Source: Ruminococcus gauvreauii | Lineage (GTDB): Bacteria > Bacillota > Clostridia > Lachnospirales > Lachnospiraceae | DNA: 64,000 nucleotides | NCBI RefSeq assembly: GCF_025151995.1 | Contig: NZ_CP102290.1 | Span: 496,001 to 560,000 of the forward strand | Direction: 5' to 3' | Part shown: positions 53,208 through 62,278 of the stretch, piece after piece | Layout: every line of letters starts with the position of its first letter | Numbering within the stretch: the stretch's first letter is position 1 | The notes under the pieces: generated by a model | What the model was told of the DNA's origin: nothing | Seen by the model: the letters and a program-made list of their open reading frames with translations, nothing else | The model's database searches: none | Position numbers and translations under genes: made by a program

Positions 53208-54974
53208 TCACAGCCCCCACTCACTTGTTCCCAGCGTAATATAATAGTCGTCACCGCCAGTAAAATCTTCCTCCCCATAGTAATAGATGTCAAGACGGCA
53301 TTTTGCATTCAGCCAAAGTCGTACCGAATTTTCTTCTTTCGTCAGCCTACCGATCAGCCCTGATGCCTCCTCTTCTGTCAGATATGTCTCCGGGCAGATG
53401 TCAGAAAGCACGCTCGTCAAAAACCGTACGGCATGCTCCTCTTTCTTCGCCCGATAAGTGACAGAAAATACGCGTTCATCCACCACATCATAGATGATCT
53501 TCAAATGTTCCCACCCCGGGTAATCATATGTTTCTGTTTCCCGGCACATCACAGTCATCGTCTGCAGTCCTGTTTTATCCACCTTAACATTCCCCTGATA
53601 ACCACTTACTTTGCTGCTCATACGCTTTTCACCAAGCTGCATTCTGTACTCAAATGCATCTGCCAGGGTATCCTTATCCAGATAAAATTTTGCATACTCA
53701 TCGCTGGTACGCTTCCATTTGACCGCCGCCTGCCGATCCAGCATATGCCAGACCGACCAATCATATTCTTTGATCTCATTGGCGTTCTCTTTCACAAATT
53801 CCAGCTGTTTCGTATAATCTTCCGAGTTCATATCTGTCAGTCGTCTCTCCGTGGAAGGTAGTGCCGCTTCCCTTACCTGCTCCAGCTTATAATCGAGCAC
53901 TCGTCCGGGATTTATTTCACAATAGATCCAAAGACCCAAAACTCCCAAACCGGCACATAGTATCACGGCACCGACACCTGCAGCGATCCGTTTTTTGATC
54001 CGCCGCTCGAGACGAATCCTCTTTTTGGCGGATGAGAACTGCTCGCCTTCCGTGGCGATCTGCAGCCACAGGTCTCCCCAATTTTTCTGAACAGCCCCGC
54101 TCATTCTTTTACTCTTCCCGGCATCAAGTCCCAGCCGTTCCATCAATAATGCCGGGCTGAAAAACCGTTTTTTCATCTCGAGTTCCAGCCCCTGCATCAC
54201 CGCCTGATCAAGGCCCGGTGCAACTGCAATATAGTCCGACATGCACCTCAGAGAATCCTTCCTAAGCCGTTCGGCAGCTGCCGGAACCTTCCTTCCCGTC
54301 AGTGTCTCGTACAGAACCGCACACAGCCGGTATACATCGGTCCAGGGTCCTGATCGTTTCGTGTCCTGGCACTGTTCCGGAGCCATCGTCTCATCCGCAG
54401 CTTTCATCTTCGCCTGAAATCCGACCAGCTTCAGATCTCCCTCCTGATCAAAGAGCAGATGACCCGCCGTAATCTCCCCATGGATCATTCCGATGCTGTG
54501 CAGATATACGCATGCCTCCAATGCCGGCGAAAACAGCTTTACCATTTCATCCGGAGTCCTCTTAGGCAGCTGCTTTTTCTCCATCGCCGTTCTCAGACTG
54601 CCCTGAGTCAGGTCTTCCATCACCAGATAGCCCTTCGTCTCCCGTACAAAATAATCTTTGACTGCCGCCAGTCCCAAAACGTCAAAATTGCCGAATAACC
54701 GTTCCGCTTTCCTGAGGAAATCTTCCGGATCCTCCGTTTCCAATTCCAGCACTGATAATCTCTGATCCAGCACCAGGTCACAGGCAGCATAAATGGCCCC
54801 GGAGGCGTTAACCTCCGAGACCGCACCGATGAGATACTTTTCCTGCAATACCGTGTAAGGCTTCAAATACTTCTGCTCCCAGCGGTATTCCCAGCGGCTC
54901 TTCCCGCATGCCGGGCATATCCCATCCTCATTGTTTAATCGTTCCATACAAAAGATACATCTTTTGTGTTCCAT
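53208..54974 (-). CDS. Zinc-ribbon membrane pseudokinase A2
   Basis: 588 residues. The N-terminal zinc ribbon has C6, C9, C20 and C23 (CIFCME...CPACGK), as in kinase A1. The kinase-like domain (about 40-290) has lost the catalytic residues: ATP Lys is Leu76, the HxD motif is H165-G166-E167, Asn is His172 and DFG is GFQ (185-187), and the Gly-rich loop is degenerate. A membrane helix at about 330-352 leads to an extracellular domain nearly collinear with that of A1 (FYLDKDTL, IYDVVDERVFSV, ICPETYLTEEEA). Its stop is 7 bp before the B2 start. Confidence 0.82.
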   Translation of the reverse strand: MEHKRCIFCMERLNNEDGICPACGKSRWEYRWEQKYLKPYTVLQEKYLIGAVSEVNASGAIYAACDLVLDQRLSVLELETEDPEDFLRKAERLFGNFDVLGLAAVKDYFVRETKGYLVMEDLTQGSLRTAMEKKQLPKRTPDEMVKLFSPALEACVYLHSIGMIHGEITAGHLLFDQEGDLKLVGFQAKMKAADETMAPEQCQDTKRSGPWTDVYRLCAVLYETLTGRKVPAAAERLRKDSLRCMSDYIAVAPGLDQAVMQGLELEMKKRFFSPALLMERLGLDAGKSKRMSGAVQKNWGDLWLQIATEGEQFSSAKKRIRLERRIKKRIAAGVGAVILCAGLGVLGLWIYCEINPGRVLDYKLEQVREAALPSTERRLTDMNSEDYTKQLEFVKENANEIKEYDWSVWHMLDRQAAVKWKRTSDEYAKFYLDKDTLADAFEYRMQLGEKRMSSKVSGYQGNVKVDKTGLQTMTVMCRETETYDYPGWEHLKIIYDVVDERVFSVTYRAKKEEHAVRFLTSVLSDICPETYLTEEEASGLIGRLTKEENSVRLWLNAKCRLDIYYYGEEDFTGGDDYYITLGTSEWGL

Positions 54975-55013
54975 CTCATACCCTCACTGAAGCCAGTTAA
55001 TAACCATTTTGTG

Positions 55014-56327
55014 TCATTCGAACACATAGGCACTGACCACCGGCACACCATTTACCAGATTTCTCTCCACTTTTGCCTGTCCCTCCCATGTCATCGTCAT
55101 ATTGTTCGGATTTGTGCAGAGACCTTTCCCGCTTTTTCCAAACACCTTCTTTGCGACCTTGGCAATATCCTTGTAGAACGTCTCGCTGTACTGCAGATTC
55201 TCCTCACTGCCGTTTCCGTATGTATATTCCCATCTCACACCGGTAACGTCGCTTCCCTGTGCCATTTCAAACGTCATCCATCCGGGTTTTTCAAACAGCG
55301 TTTCGATATTAAAATAATACGCCGTATCCGAAGTCTGCGCCGGAGCCCCGACGATATTTTCCAGCTCATCTTTCGCATAATGCTTTACCCCTGCCTGCAT
55401 GAGCAGGATCGCGTCACTGATCCGTTCTTCGCTGGTACGCACAGAATCCGTCTCCTTCGCAGATCCCTGCTGCGTCGTAAACGTCTGCACCTCACCCGGG
55501 TGCTCCGCTCCGTTTTCCATCACGAAGAACTGATAGCTATAAGCCGTCGCAGGAGTAAGCGTCACACCGAGCTCTGCACTGATATCATACCACATATTGA
55601 ACCGGCTCTCCTGCCTCTGGCAGTTCTCCACATGTTCCTTCAGCAGTGTCCCTTTAGCGTCCCAGAGCCTGCAGCCCACCTGGGTCACCTGCACACGGTT
55701 TGGATTGCTGACCTTGGCGTGTACCACGGCGTTTGTCTGACCGATCTCCTGATCCGTATATTCGATCGCATAATTCCCGGCAGCGGTTCCGGCTCCCTCC
55801 GTCTGCTGATTGCCGTCCCAGGTAAAGAAGGTATAACGCGGGTCCCCGATCTGTACCGTCGCCCCTACCCAAGCCTTTGTATAGCTTCCGTTCCATGCAT
55901 TCTGCTGGATCAGCGTTACGGTATTTCCGTTTATCTCCTTGACGATAGCCCAGTGGGCGCTGTAATTGTCCCGCAGCACATCCCCGACCTTCGGCGCCGC
56001 CGTCTCAGAAAAGCTGCCCTGATCGATATACGGCACGGACGTCGTGCGTTTCAGATTCGAGACGTTTCTGCCGTATACCTGGCTGTAAAAGCGTTGAACA
56101 AGTGCCGCACAGCAGTATGTTGAGTCCGTATCATATCCTGCTCCATACGGTTTATAACGTGCCTCCACAGTTACTCCATTTACCGTAATGCTGTCCACAA
56201 CTTCTGATTCAATGGAGACAAAATTGTAATTTCCCATATCCGCCGATGCGATTGACGGATTCAGCACCGAAAATGTCATGACCGCCGCCAGTATCCCTAA
56301 TAATCTGCCTTTCAAATGTTTCCTCAT
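55014..56327 (-). CDS. Secreted CHAP/NlpC-like amidase domain protein
   Basis: 437 residues from the ATG at 56327 (8 nt after GGAGG; ATG 56333 is too close). A Sec signal peptide (about 1-29) ends near SIASA. The N-terminal domain (about 40-150) has the cysteine-peptidase pattern of CHAP enzymes: CCAALVQRFY with the nucleophile Cys, GDVLRDN, the His in SAHWAIVKEING, and an Asn in LIQQNAW. A fibronectin-like beta domain (about 175-280) and a unique C-terminal domain follow. It probably cleaves or binds peptidoglycan. It stands between the active and inactive kinase pairs. Confidence 0.75.
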   Translation of the reverse strand: MRKHLKGRLLGILAAVMTFSVLNPSIASADMGNYNFVSIESEVVDSITVNGVTVEARYKPYGAGYDTDSTYCCAALVQRFYSQVYGRNVSNLKRTTSVPYIDQGSFSETAAPKVGDVLRDNYSAHWAIVKEINGNTVTLIQQNAWNGSYTKAWVGATVQIGDPRYTFFTWDGNQQTEGAGTAAGNYAIEYTDQEIGQTNAVVHAKVSNPNRVQVTQVGCRLWDAKGTLLKEHVENCQRQESRFNMWYDISAELGVTLTPATAYSYQFFVMENGAEHPGEVQTFTTQQGSAKETDSVRTSEERISDAILLMQAGVKHYAKDELENIVGAPAQTSDTAYYFNIETLFEKPGWMTFEMAQGSDVTGVRWEYTYGNGSEENLQYSETFYKDIAKVAKKVFGKSGKGLCTNPNNMTMTWEGQAKVERNLVNGVPVVSAYVFE

Positions 56328-56375
56328 ATCCATTCCCTCCTAATCATGAAAACTGTCGTTATTTGAACTGTCTTC

Positions 56376-56407
56376 ATTATAGGCTGTGGTTTGGAAAATT
56401 TGTTTTT
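56376..56407 (-). promoter_or_regulatory. Shared-motif promoter of the secreted CHAP-like gene
   Basis: The 14-mer GAAAATTTGTTTTT (plus-strand reading) at 56394-56407 lies exactly 12 bp from a minus-strand TATAAT box (56376-56381), matching the element before the VWA gene at 51722-51753. Each copy lies shortly after a B-type kinase gene. Confidence 0.6.
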
Positions 56408-56428
56408 TGTCCCTGCCTGGCAGTTATA

Positions 56429-58039
56429 CTATGGCCAGTTATAGTTCGGCATCGTCGCCATCCCCTCAAGTCCTTTGCGCGAAAACGCAAAGCCCAGATC
56501 ATCTTCAATAGCACGCAGCAGCATAATCTCACAGTCCGCATAGGTGTATCCCCTGCCGATGCCCTCTTTTCCTCCTTCTGTTGCCTCCATATATTCCTTC
56601 CCTGCCTCACGGTAGTCATCCGCCAGCTCCTCGCGTCCTTCCTCAATATCCTCGGATAAGATCAGCGCCGTATCCGCTGCAAATTCACTGATATCCTGTC
56701 CGCTTTCGTGCGCAGCATACACATAGAGAGTCTGTATCTTCCGGCTCACCAGATCATAGATGACCCTCATCCGCAGATCGTCCCGCAGCCGGTACTCCTC
56801 CCGGCGTCCAAAAGAAGTCTGGATCACGCCGTAAGGCAGTTCCGTCACATGAAACATATCCTTCGTCTCGTTTTCCTGAAGCTTTGGCTGATATCCCAGC
56901 TGTTCGATCTCATGCAGATATTCTTCCACCGTAGTATCAAGCAGAAAAGAATTGGACGGCAGCCCCCATTCCCGCACTGCAGCTTCATCCAGATGATAGA
57001 GCGTCCCGCCCTTTTCTCCAGGCTCTGACGACGTCGCCCGTTCCCTGACGAAATCCATAAATTCCTCATACTCCGCCGATCCCCTAGCATAATTCCCGGC
57101 ATAGGCGGTGATATCCTCCTGTCGGCTGCTGCACAGATAAACGCCGAAAGCGCCGGCAAGACATAGTAAAATGACGGCAATGATAAGGGCTGCCATGCGC
57201 CGTTTGCTCCGCTTCTTCTCATTTTGAACAGGTGGATCAACTGCTGTACACAGATCACGGATCGTACGAAACCGCTGCCCGGCTTCCAGAGACAGCCCCC
57301 TCATCAGCACCGCTTCCTGCTCCGGCAGGATGTCCGCCCCGTATGCGGACGGCGGATAAAGACTGTCCCGAACCTGCCGTTCCAGCGCGTTTTCAGGGAT
57401 ACATCCGGTCACCATCTCATACACGGTGGCACAGATCGCATAAATGTCAGTCCACGGTCCCTGACTTCCCCTTCTCAGGTACTGTTCCGGCGGTGCATAA
57501 CCATCCTTTACGAGCACTGTCATTGTCTTTGACGCATCCGTCTCTTCCACAAACTGTCTCGCCGAACCGAAGTCGATCAGCTTCAGGCTGCCGTCCTCCT
57601 GCACAAGCAGATTATCCGGGTTAAAATCACGGTGCAGCAGTTTCTTCTTATGGACTTTTTCCAGTGACCGCAGCACCGGCAGCAGCATCTGCCAGCTCTC
57701 CTCAAAAGTCAGCGGCTCTTCTCTGCGTTCCAGATAGCTGCGCAGACTGATGCCGCGTACGTATTCCATCACGCAATAAGCCCTCTCCTCCTCCTGAAAA
57801 TAATCCAGTACCTTGACAATCCCCGGTATCTCGAACAGCGATGCCAGAATCTTCGCCTCCCGCAAAAAACGTTTCGCACTGTCCGGAGAATGTTCCGATA
57901 TGTACTCTTTGATCACTACCTGCTGGTTTAATTGTAGGTCCTTGGCAAGGCAGGTGATTCCAAACCCTCCCCTGCCAAGTATACTGCTGATCCGGTAACG
58001 ATCATGCAGCAGGGTATCCTGTGTTAAATCGCTTGCCAT
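56429..58039 (-). CDS. Membrane Ser/Thr protein kinase B1
   Basis: 536 residues behind ATGGAGGTGCGAT. A complete Hanks-type kinase domain (about 15-270): Gly loop GRGGFGITC, K44 in VVIKEY, E61, HRD at 136-138 with N143, DFG at 156-158, and GYAPPEQYLRRG. A basic stretch and membrane helix (about 285-305) precede an extracellular domain (to 536) with no family I recognise, ending in NYNWP. It starts 12 bp after A1, so the two active kinases are cotranscribed. The external part is probably a sensor. Confidence 0.9.
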   Translation of the reverse strand: MASDLTQDTLLHDRYRISSILGRGGFGITCLAKDLQLNQQVVIKEYISEHSPDSAKRFLREAKILASLFEIPGIVKVLDYFQEEERAYCVMEYVRGISLRSYLERREEPLTFEESWQMLLPVLRSLEKVHKKKLLHRDFNPDNLLVQEDGSLKLIDFGSARQFVEETDASKTMTVLVKDGYAPPEQYLRRGSQGPWTDIYAICATVYEMVTGCIPENALERQVRDSLYPPSAYGADILPEQEAVLMRGLSLEAGQRFRTIRDLCTAVDPPVQNEKKRSKRRMAALIIAVILLCLAGAFGVYLCSSRQEDITAYAGNYARGSAEYEEFMDFVRERATSSEPGEKGGTLYHLDEAAVREWGLPSNSFLLDTTVEEYLHEIEQLGYQPKLQENETKDMFHVTELPYGVIQTSFGRREEYRLRDDLRMRVIYDLVSRKIQTLYVYAAHESGQDISEFAADTALILSEDIEEGREELADDYREAGKEYMEATEGGKEGIGRGYTYADCEIMLLRAIEDDLGFAFSRKGLEGMATMPNYNWP

Positions 58040-58051
58040 ATCGCACCTCCA

Positions 58052-59941
58052 TTACCAGAAAATATTGACTCCCCCTGCACTTATGGAAAAATCCATCTTT
58101 ACTGTTTTATCTTCACCGGAAAATACATCCGGAGATCTTTTTTTCACACTTAGAAAACTGTATTTTGCATGTTCATCCAACCACACACTCTCATCCTCCG
58201 GCAATGACTGTGCATGATTTATGATATCATCAGCTTCCTCCTCCGTCAGATACGTTTCCGGCACAATATATGGAAGCACCTCTTTTAACATAATCCGGCA
58301 ATCCTTTGCAGATCCCGAAAGTACCACCTGCATTACTCTCTCATCTACAACATCATAACTGACTTTAAGTGTACTGTTGGTACCATTTGAAACAAACTGG
58401 TAGGTTGTCGTCCCCGCACATGAAATATTAATCTGCTTTAGTTTCCCATTTTTGACAGTTATCTTACTATTGTAGTCAGATACAGACTCACCGGATTTCT
58501 TCTCAAGATCCATATCCAGATAATAGGAAATAATATCCTTCAATGTGTCTTTATCGAGATAAAACTTATGACATGCATTGCTGACCAGCCCCATTTTCTT
58601 CACTTTCTGTTTCGGAATATCCTTATAGTAAGAATAAAAAGTCTCATCCTCATCCTTTATCCCATAGGTTTTGGCAAACGCAGCAATATCCTCATACTCC
58701 GGAGAATTCACATCGATGATCTCACAGTCCGGATGCCTCTTTTCATATTCCTGTGCCCTTTTCACGCGCCACCGAAAGACCTCCTCCGGATGTGTCCGCA
58801 CATAGGCATGCACTCCGCCAAAAACAAGCAGCGCCATACTGCACAAAACGGCCGCTGCAATCCCGGCGCGCTTCAGCAGACAGCCTGTCACTCTCCGCCT
58901 TTTTGCCCGCTGGAAGTCACCCGCCTGTTCCGCCGTAGCCGCAAGCCAGACCTCGCCCCAGACCGCCCGGGCTGCCCCCAGCAGCATGTCCGCACCGCCG
59001 GTATCCATGTTCAGCTGCTCCATGAGATTAACCGCACTGAAATAACGCTTCCGGATGTCGAGGGACAGCCCCTGCATCACCGCACGTGCGATATCCTGCG
59101 GGACTTTGGCCAGATCTCCAAGCGGCTCCATCCTGTCATGACGCATCCGTTCTGGTGAACCCGGCGGTTTCCTGCCTCCGAGCGCCTGGTACATCACCGC
59201 ACACAGTGCGTAGAGATCCGTCCATGGCCCCAGCAGTTGTCCGTCCTGGTACTGCTCCGGCGGTGCATATCCGTCCTTCAGGATCCGTTCATCTCCCGGC
59301 TGCAGCTTCTGTCTTGCAGCGCCGAAATCGATCAGCTTCAATCCTCCGTTCCCATCAAACATCAGGTTGTCCGGGCTGATATCGCAGTGGATGATCCCCT
59401 CACCGTGAATCCGCGCAAGTCCCTGAAGCACCGGCTGGAATATCTGATTCAGTTTATCTGCTTCCAGCCGATGATGCGGCTGATTTTTCAAGTATTCTTT
59501 CAGTGTCCCGCCCGGCAGATATTCCTGCACGATATATGCCGTCCCATTTGCACAGAAATAGTCCCTGACAGAACAGATGCCGGGAATATCATATTTGCCA
59601 GCCAGCATGACGGCTTCCTCCAGAAACGTATTTTTTTGCTCCTCCGTTATCTGCATCACATTCTGCGTGTTTTCTTCCCGTGTTACACCGTCTTTCAGAA
59701 AAAGCTCTTTCACCGCCACTCTGTGCGACAGAACCGTATCAAATCCCAGATAAGTAATCCCAAACGCTCCCTCCCCGCGTACGCTTCCGATCAGGTAGCG
59801 TTCATTCAGCAGCGTCTGCGGCCGCAGCCAGTTTTTCTCCCACTGGTATTCCCAGGAGGTCTTCCCGCAGACCGGGCATGTCTCCTGTCCCTCCTCAAGC
59901 GGTTCCATACAGAAAATACAGTGCTTCATATCCCCGCCCAT
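58052..59941 (-). CDS. Zinc-ribbon membrane Ser/Thr protein kinase A1
   Basis: 629 residues (ATG at 59941 after GGGGGGGAG; a Met at codon 5 is possible). A zinc ribbon (C8, C11, C22, C25) is followed by a kinase domain (about 48-310): Gly loop RGEGAFGITY, K78 in VAVKELF, H185-C186-D187 (HCD in place of HRD, so a non-RD kinase), N192, DFG 205-207 and GYAPPEQYQDG. A membrane helix lies at 359-380. The extracellular domain (about 380-629) is of unknown family and parallels A2. It lies 24 bp after the unknown 480-residue gene. The zinc ribbon may bind a partner. Confidence 0.9.
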   Translation of the reverse strand: MGGDMKHCIFCMEPLEEGQETCPVCGKTSWEYQWEKNWLRPQTLLNERYLIGSVRGEGAFGITYLGFDTVLSHRVAVKELFLKDGVTREENTQNVMQITEEQKNTFLEEAVMLAGKYDIPGICSVRDYFCANGTAYIVQEYLPGGTLKEYLKNQPHHRLEADKLNQIFQPVLQGLARIHGEGIIHCDISPDNLMFDGNGGLKLIDFGAARQKLQPGDERILKDGYAPPEQYQDGQLLGPWTDLYALCAVMYQALGGRKPPGSPERMRHDRMEPLGDLAKVPQDIARAVMQGLSLDIRKRYFSAVNLMEQLNMDTGGADMLLGAARAVWGEVWLAATAEQAGDFQRAKRRRVTGCLLKRAGIAAAVLCSMALLVFGGVHAYVRTHPEEVFRWRVKRAQEYEKRHPDCEIIDVNSPEYEDIAAFAKTYGIKDEDETFYSYYKDIPKQKVKKMGLVSNACHKFYLDKDTLKDIISYYLDMDLEKKSGESVSDYNSKITVKNGKLKQINISCAGTTTYQFVSNGTNSTLKVSYDVVDERVMQVVLSGSAKDCRIMLKEVLPYIVPETYLTEEEADDIINHAQSLPEDESVWLDEHAKYSFLSVKKRSPDVFSGEDKTVKMDFSISAGGVNIFW

Positions 59942-59965
59942 ACAGCTCCCCCCCTCCTGTAAACA

Positions 59966-61408
59966 TCATACCAGATACTCCAGCAATTCTGTCTGATGAC
60001 AGTATGCATCCCGGTAGACTTTATACAGATAGAAGTCCTGGCCCTTTAAGACCTGCTTTTCCACCTCTTCTTCCAGCACTTCCATCGGATCCTTGGCCTT
60101 CAGGAAATGCATCACGAACTGATCGAAGGAACTGTCCGGGCGCAGCTGTGTAAATCCGCAGTTTAATAAAATGCGGTTCAGGCGGTTCAGCGTGATCCGG
60201 TTATCCTCGTCCAGACGGGTTCTCGCCTTGACGAACAGCAGGAAGCTGATCAGCGTGGAACGGTTGATATCCCTGGATCCGGTGATGAATTCCCGGAAAT
60301 AATCCTCCCCCACGCGTCCTCTCTGATACAGCTTTCTGGCGGCGGCATCACTGCGTTCATACGCGGCATCCAGCGCCTGTTCCTTCGCAAGCTGTTCCTG
60401 CTCCATATCCCGAAGCTGCCGCAGCGCCCTTCGCTTCTCCTGCTCGTCCGGATTGGCACTGCACAGTCCCATGGAATGCGCGACTCTCACCTTCATCTCC
60501 AGGGGCCACTGCTCAAAAGAACCGTACAGTTCAAACAGCACCTCCATCCAGTCAGCGGAAACATAACCGAAATAGAAATAGTTGAATTCATCAAAGATTC
60601 CGCCCGGCGTCAGCGCCGCATTCTCCAGATACTCTCTCTTTTCCTGAATCGGCATCGTATTCTTTGCCTTCTCCGCGTCTTTTTTCAGCTTAGTCAATGG
60701 TTTCAGGAAATTCAGCTCTTCAAGTGCAAAACGCTCGAGAATTCCCCTCTCTTGCCTGTCCAGTGCATTCCCATACTGCCTTCGCGCCTGCTCCGCCTTC
60801 TCACAGCCGCGATAATAATTATCACATTTCTCCCGTATATAAAAATAGAGATATTTACAGAAGTAATACCTTGCCTTTTCACGAACTGCCGAAAATTTCT
60901 CCTGATTATCCCTCATAAAGCTCCGGAACTCTTCCGGTTTTTCTTTGGTCCGAATCTCCTGCTCCATCCACCTTGTCAGCATCTCGGTCTGCAGGTTACC
61001 CGTAGACTCCTGCGAAACGTACCGTTTCAGCTGCTGCAGTGTGATTTTCCCGCCCCTGAAGATATTCTGCTCTGCAGAAGCCGCCAGATCACAATAATTT
61101 TTACACTCCTCAAAAAACCGTTTCCATTCGCCGTAAACCATATGATGATCAAACGCATAGATCAGACTCGCCTCATAAAAACTTCTGGCATACAAAGCTT
61201 CACAGTCGTGCTCCAAAAGTTCTGCATTTACCCGCGCCGCATCCCATCCGGCGGCAAAACCCTTCCCCAGTATCTGCAGACGAAGCGGCATCTGACCCGT
61301 TTGTTTTTCTTCAGCCGCAGTCTCCAGCAGTTCCGGAAGTTCTACGAAGTTCATGCTGAGATTCTGTATCATATTTTCAAATAAACCTGCTTTTTTCTTA
61401 TCTCCCAT
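59966..61408 (-). CDS. Uncharacterised helical protein linked to the kinase cluster
   Basis: 480 residues behind AGGAGAAATGAG. I do not recognise a family. It is cytosolic by appearance (no signal peptide or membrane segment), highly charged and predicted mostly helical, with aromatic-rich stretches such as YYFCKYLYFYI and coiled-coil-like stretches (about 340-380, RRALRQLRDMEQEQLAKEQ). It is the first gene of the co-directional kinase run, 24 bp before A1, and is a candidate substrate, adaptor or effector of the kinases. Confidence 0.75.
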   Translation of the reverse strand: MGDKKKAGLFENMIQNLSMNFVELPELLETAAEEKQTGQMPLRLQILGKGFAAGWDAARVNAELLEHDCEALYARSFYEASLIYAFDHHMVYGEWKRFFEECKNYCDLAASAEQNIFRGGKITLQQLKRYVSQESTGNLQTEMLTRWMEQEIRTKEKPEEFRSFMRDNQEKFSAVREKARYYFCKYLYFYIREKCDNYYRGCEKAEQARRQYGNALDRQERGILERFALEELNFLKPLTKLKKDAEKAKNTMPIQEKREYLENAALTPGGIFDEFNYFYFGYVSADWMEVLFELYGSFEQWPLEMKVRVAHSMGLCSANPDEQEKRRALRQLRDMEQEQLAKEQALDAAYERSDAAARKLYQRGRVGEDYFREFITGSRDINRSTLISFLLFVKARTRLDEDNRITLNRLNRILLNCGFTQLRPDSSFDQFVMHFLKAKDPMEVLEEEVEKQVLKGQDFYLYKVYRDAYCHQTELLEYLV

Positions 61409-61426
61409 CTCATTTCTCCTCGTCTG

Positions 61427-62278
61427 TCACAATTTCTCTGCGGGAATACATCCGAGAATCTCTCTCAGCCCGTATGCCACGCCGTCTTCATTGTGGTGTT
61501 TCGTCAGATAACGCGCCGCCGCACGGCAGTTGTCGGAGGCATTCGCCACGGCTACCCCGTACCCTGCAAACTTCAGCATATCCACGTCGTTGTCCCCATC
61601 CCCAAAGGCCGCCACATGATCCTGTGATATCCCGAGTCTTTCTGTCACAAAGCGCAGTCCGGTATGTTTGCCTGCATCCCGGTGTGATATCTCGATCAGC
61701 TGCTGCACGGAGGATGTGATATAAACTTCCGGGTCCGCCCCGGCGATCCTTTCCCAGATGCGCTTTTTCATCTGCGCATCCCGAACGACGATATCCATGC
61801 TGTCCAGTTCATCCATATGTGCTTTGATAAACTGTACGATATCCGGTTCGAGATGCCTTGTATTCTTCACGTACTCGACAGCCTGCAGGGAGGTCCCGTA
61901 TTTTACCGGATTCTCTATGAAATCCCGGTCAGCATACGCCGCGCCATCGACAAACGCCTCATATGTCACCGGCTCATCCGCGGACATTTTCAGTATGGTA
62001 TCCACGGATGCGCTCCGAATCTTATACTGTTTCAGACAGGTATGATCAGAAATCCGATAGATCGCTGCTCCATTTGAAGTTACCGCGTACTCAATCCCTG
62101 CAATCCCCGTCACTTCTGTTGGAAGCGTAGAGTAAGCCCTGCCGCTTGCGATAACAATATGTATGCCTGCGTTAATAGCCTGTTCGATCGCCCTCAGGTT
62201 TCCCGGACTCAGTTTTCCCTGTACATTCAATGTTGTGCGGTCCAGATCAAGCGCCACACATTCTATTTTTATTCCCAT
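61427..62278 (-). CDS. Cof-type HAD-IIB family phosphatase
   Basis: 283 residues from the ATG at 62278 behind GAGGTGG; a GTG at 62287 overlaps the ribosome binding site. Motif I reads ALDLDRTTLN, with Arg in place of the usual Gly after the second Asp; both catalytic Asp are kept. Motif II is ASGRAYS and motif IV AAFGDGDNDVDMLKFAG. The substrate is unknown. It lies only 18 bp before the first gene of the kinase cluster and may share its promoter (TATAAT near 62315). Confidence 0.88.
   Translation of the reverse strand: MGIKIECVALDLDRTTLNVQGKLSPGNLRAIEQAINAGIHIVIASGRAYSTLPTEVTGIAGIEYAVTSNGAAIYRISDHTCLKQYKIRSASVDTILKMSADEPVTYEAFVDGAAYADRDFIENPVKYGTSLQAVEYVKNTRHLEPDIVQFIKAHMDELDSMDIVVRDAQMKKRIWERIAGADPEVYITSSVQQLIEISHRDAGKHTGLRFVTERLGISQDHVAAFGDGDNDVDMLKFAGYGVAVANASDNCRAAARYLTKHHNEDGVAYGLREILGCIPAEKL

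Noticed and set aside
51104..61408. Kinase cluster as a phage-defence system (Stk2-like)
   Set aside because: The kinases are membrane-anchored with external domains and sit with a secreted cell-wall-type protein; no defence genes, integrase or tRNA site adjoin, so envelope signalling is more likely.
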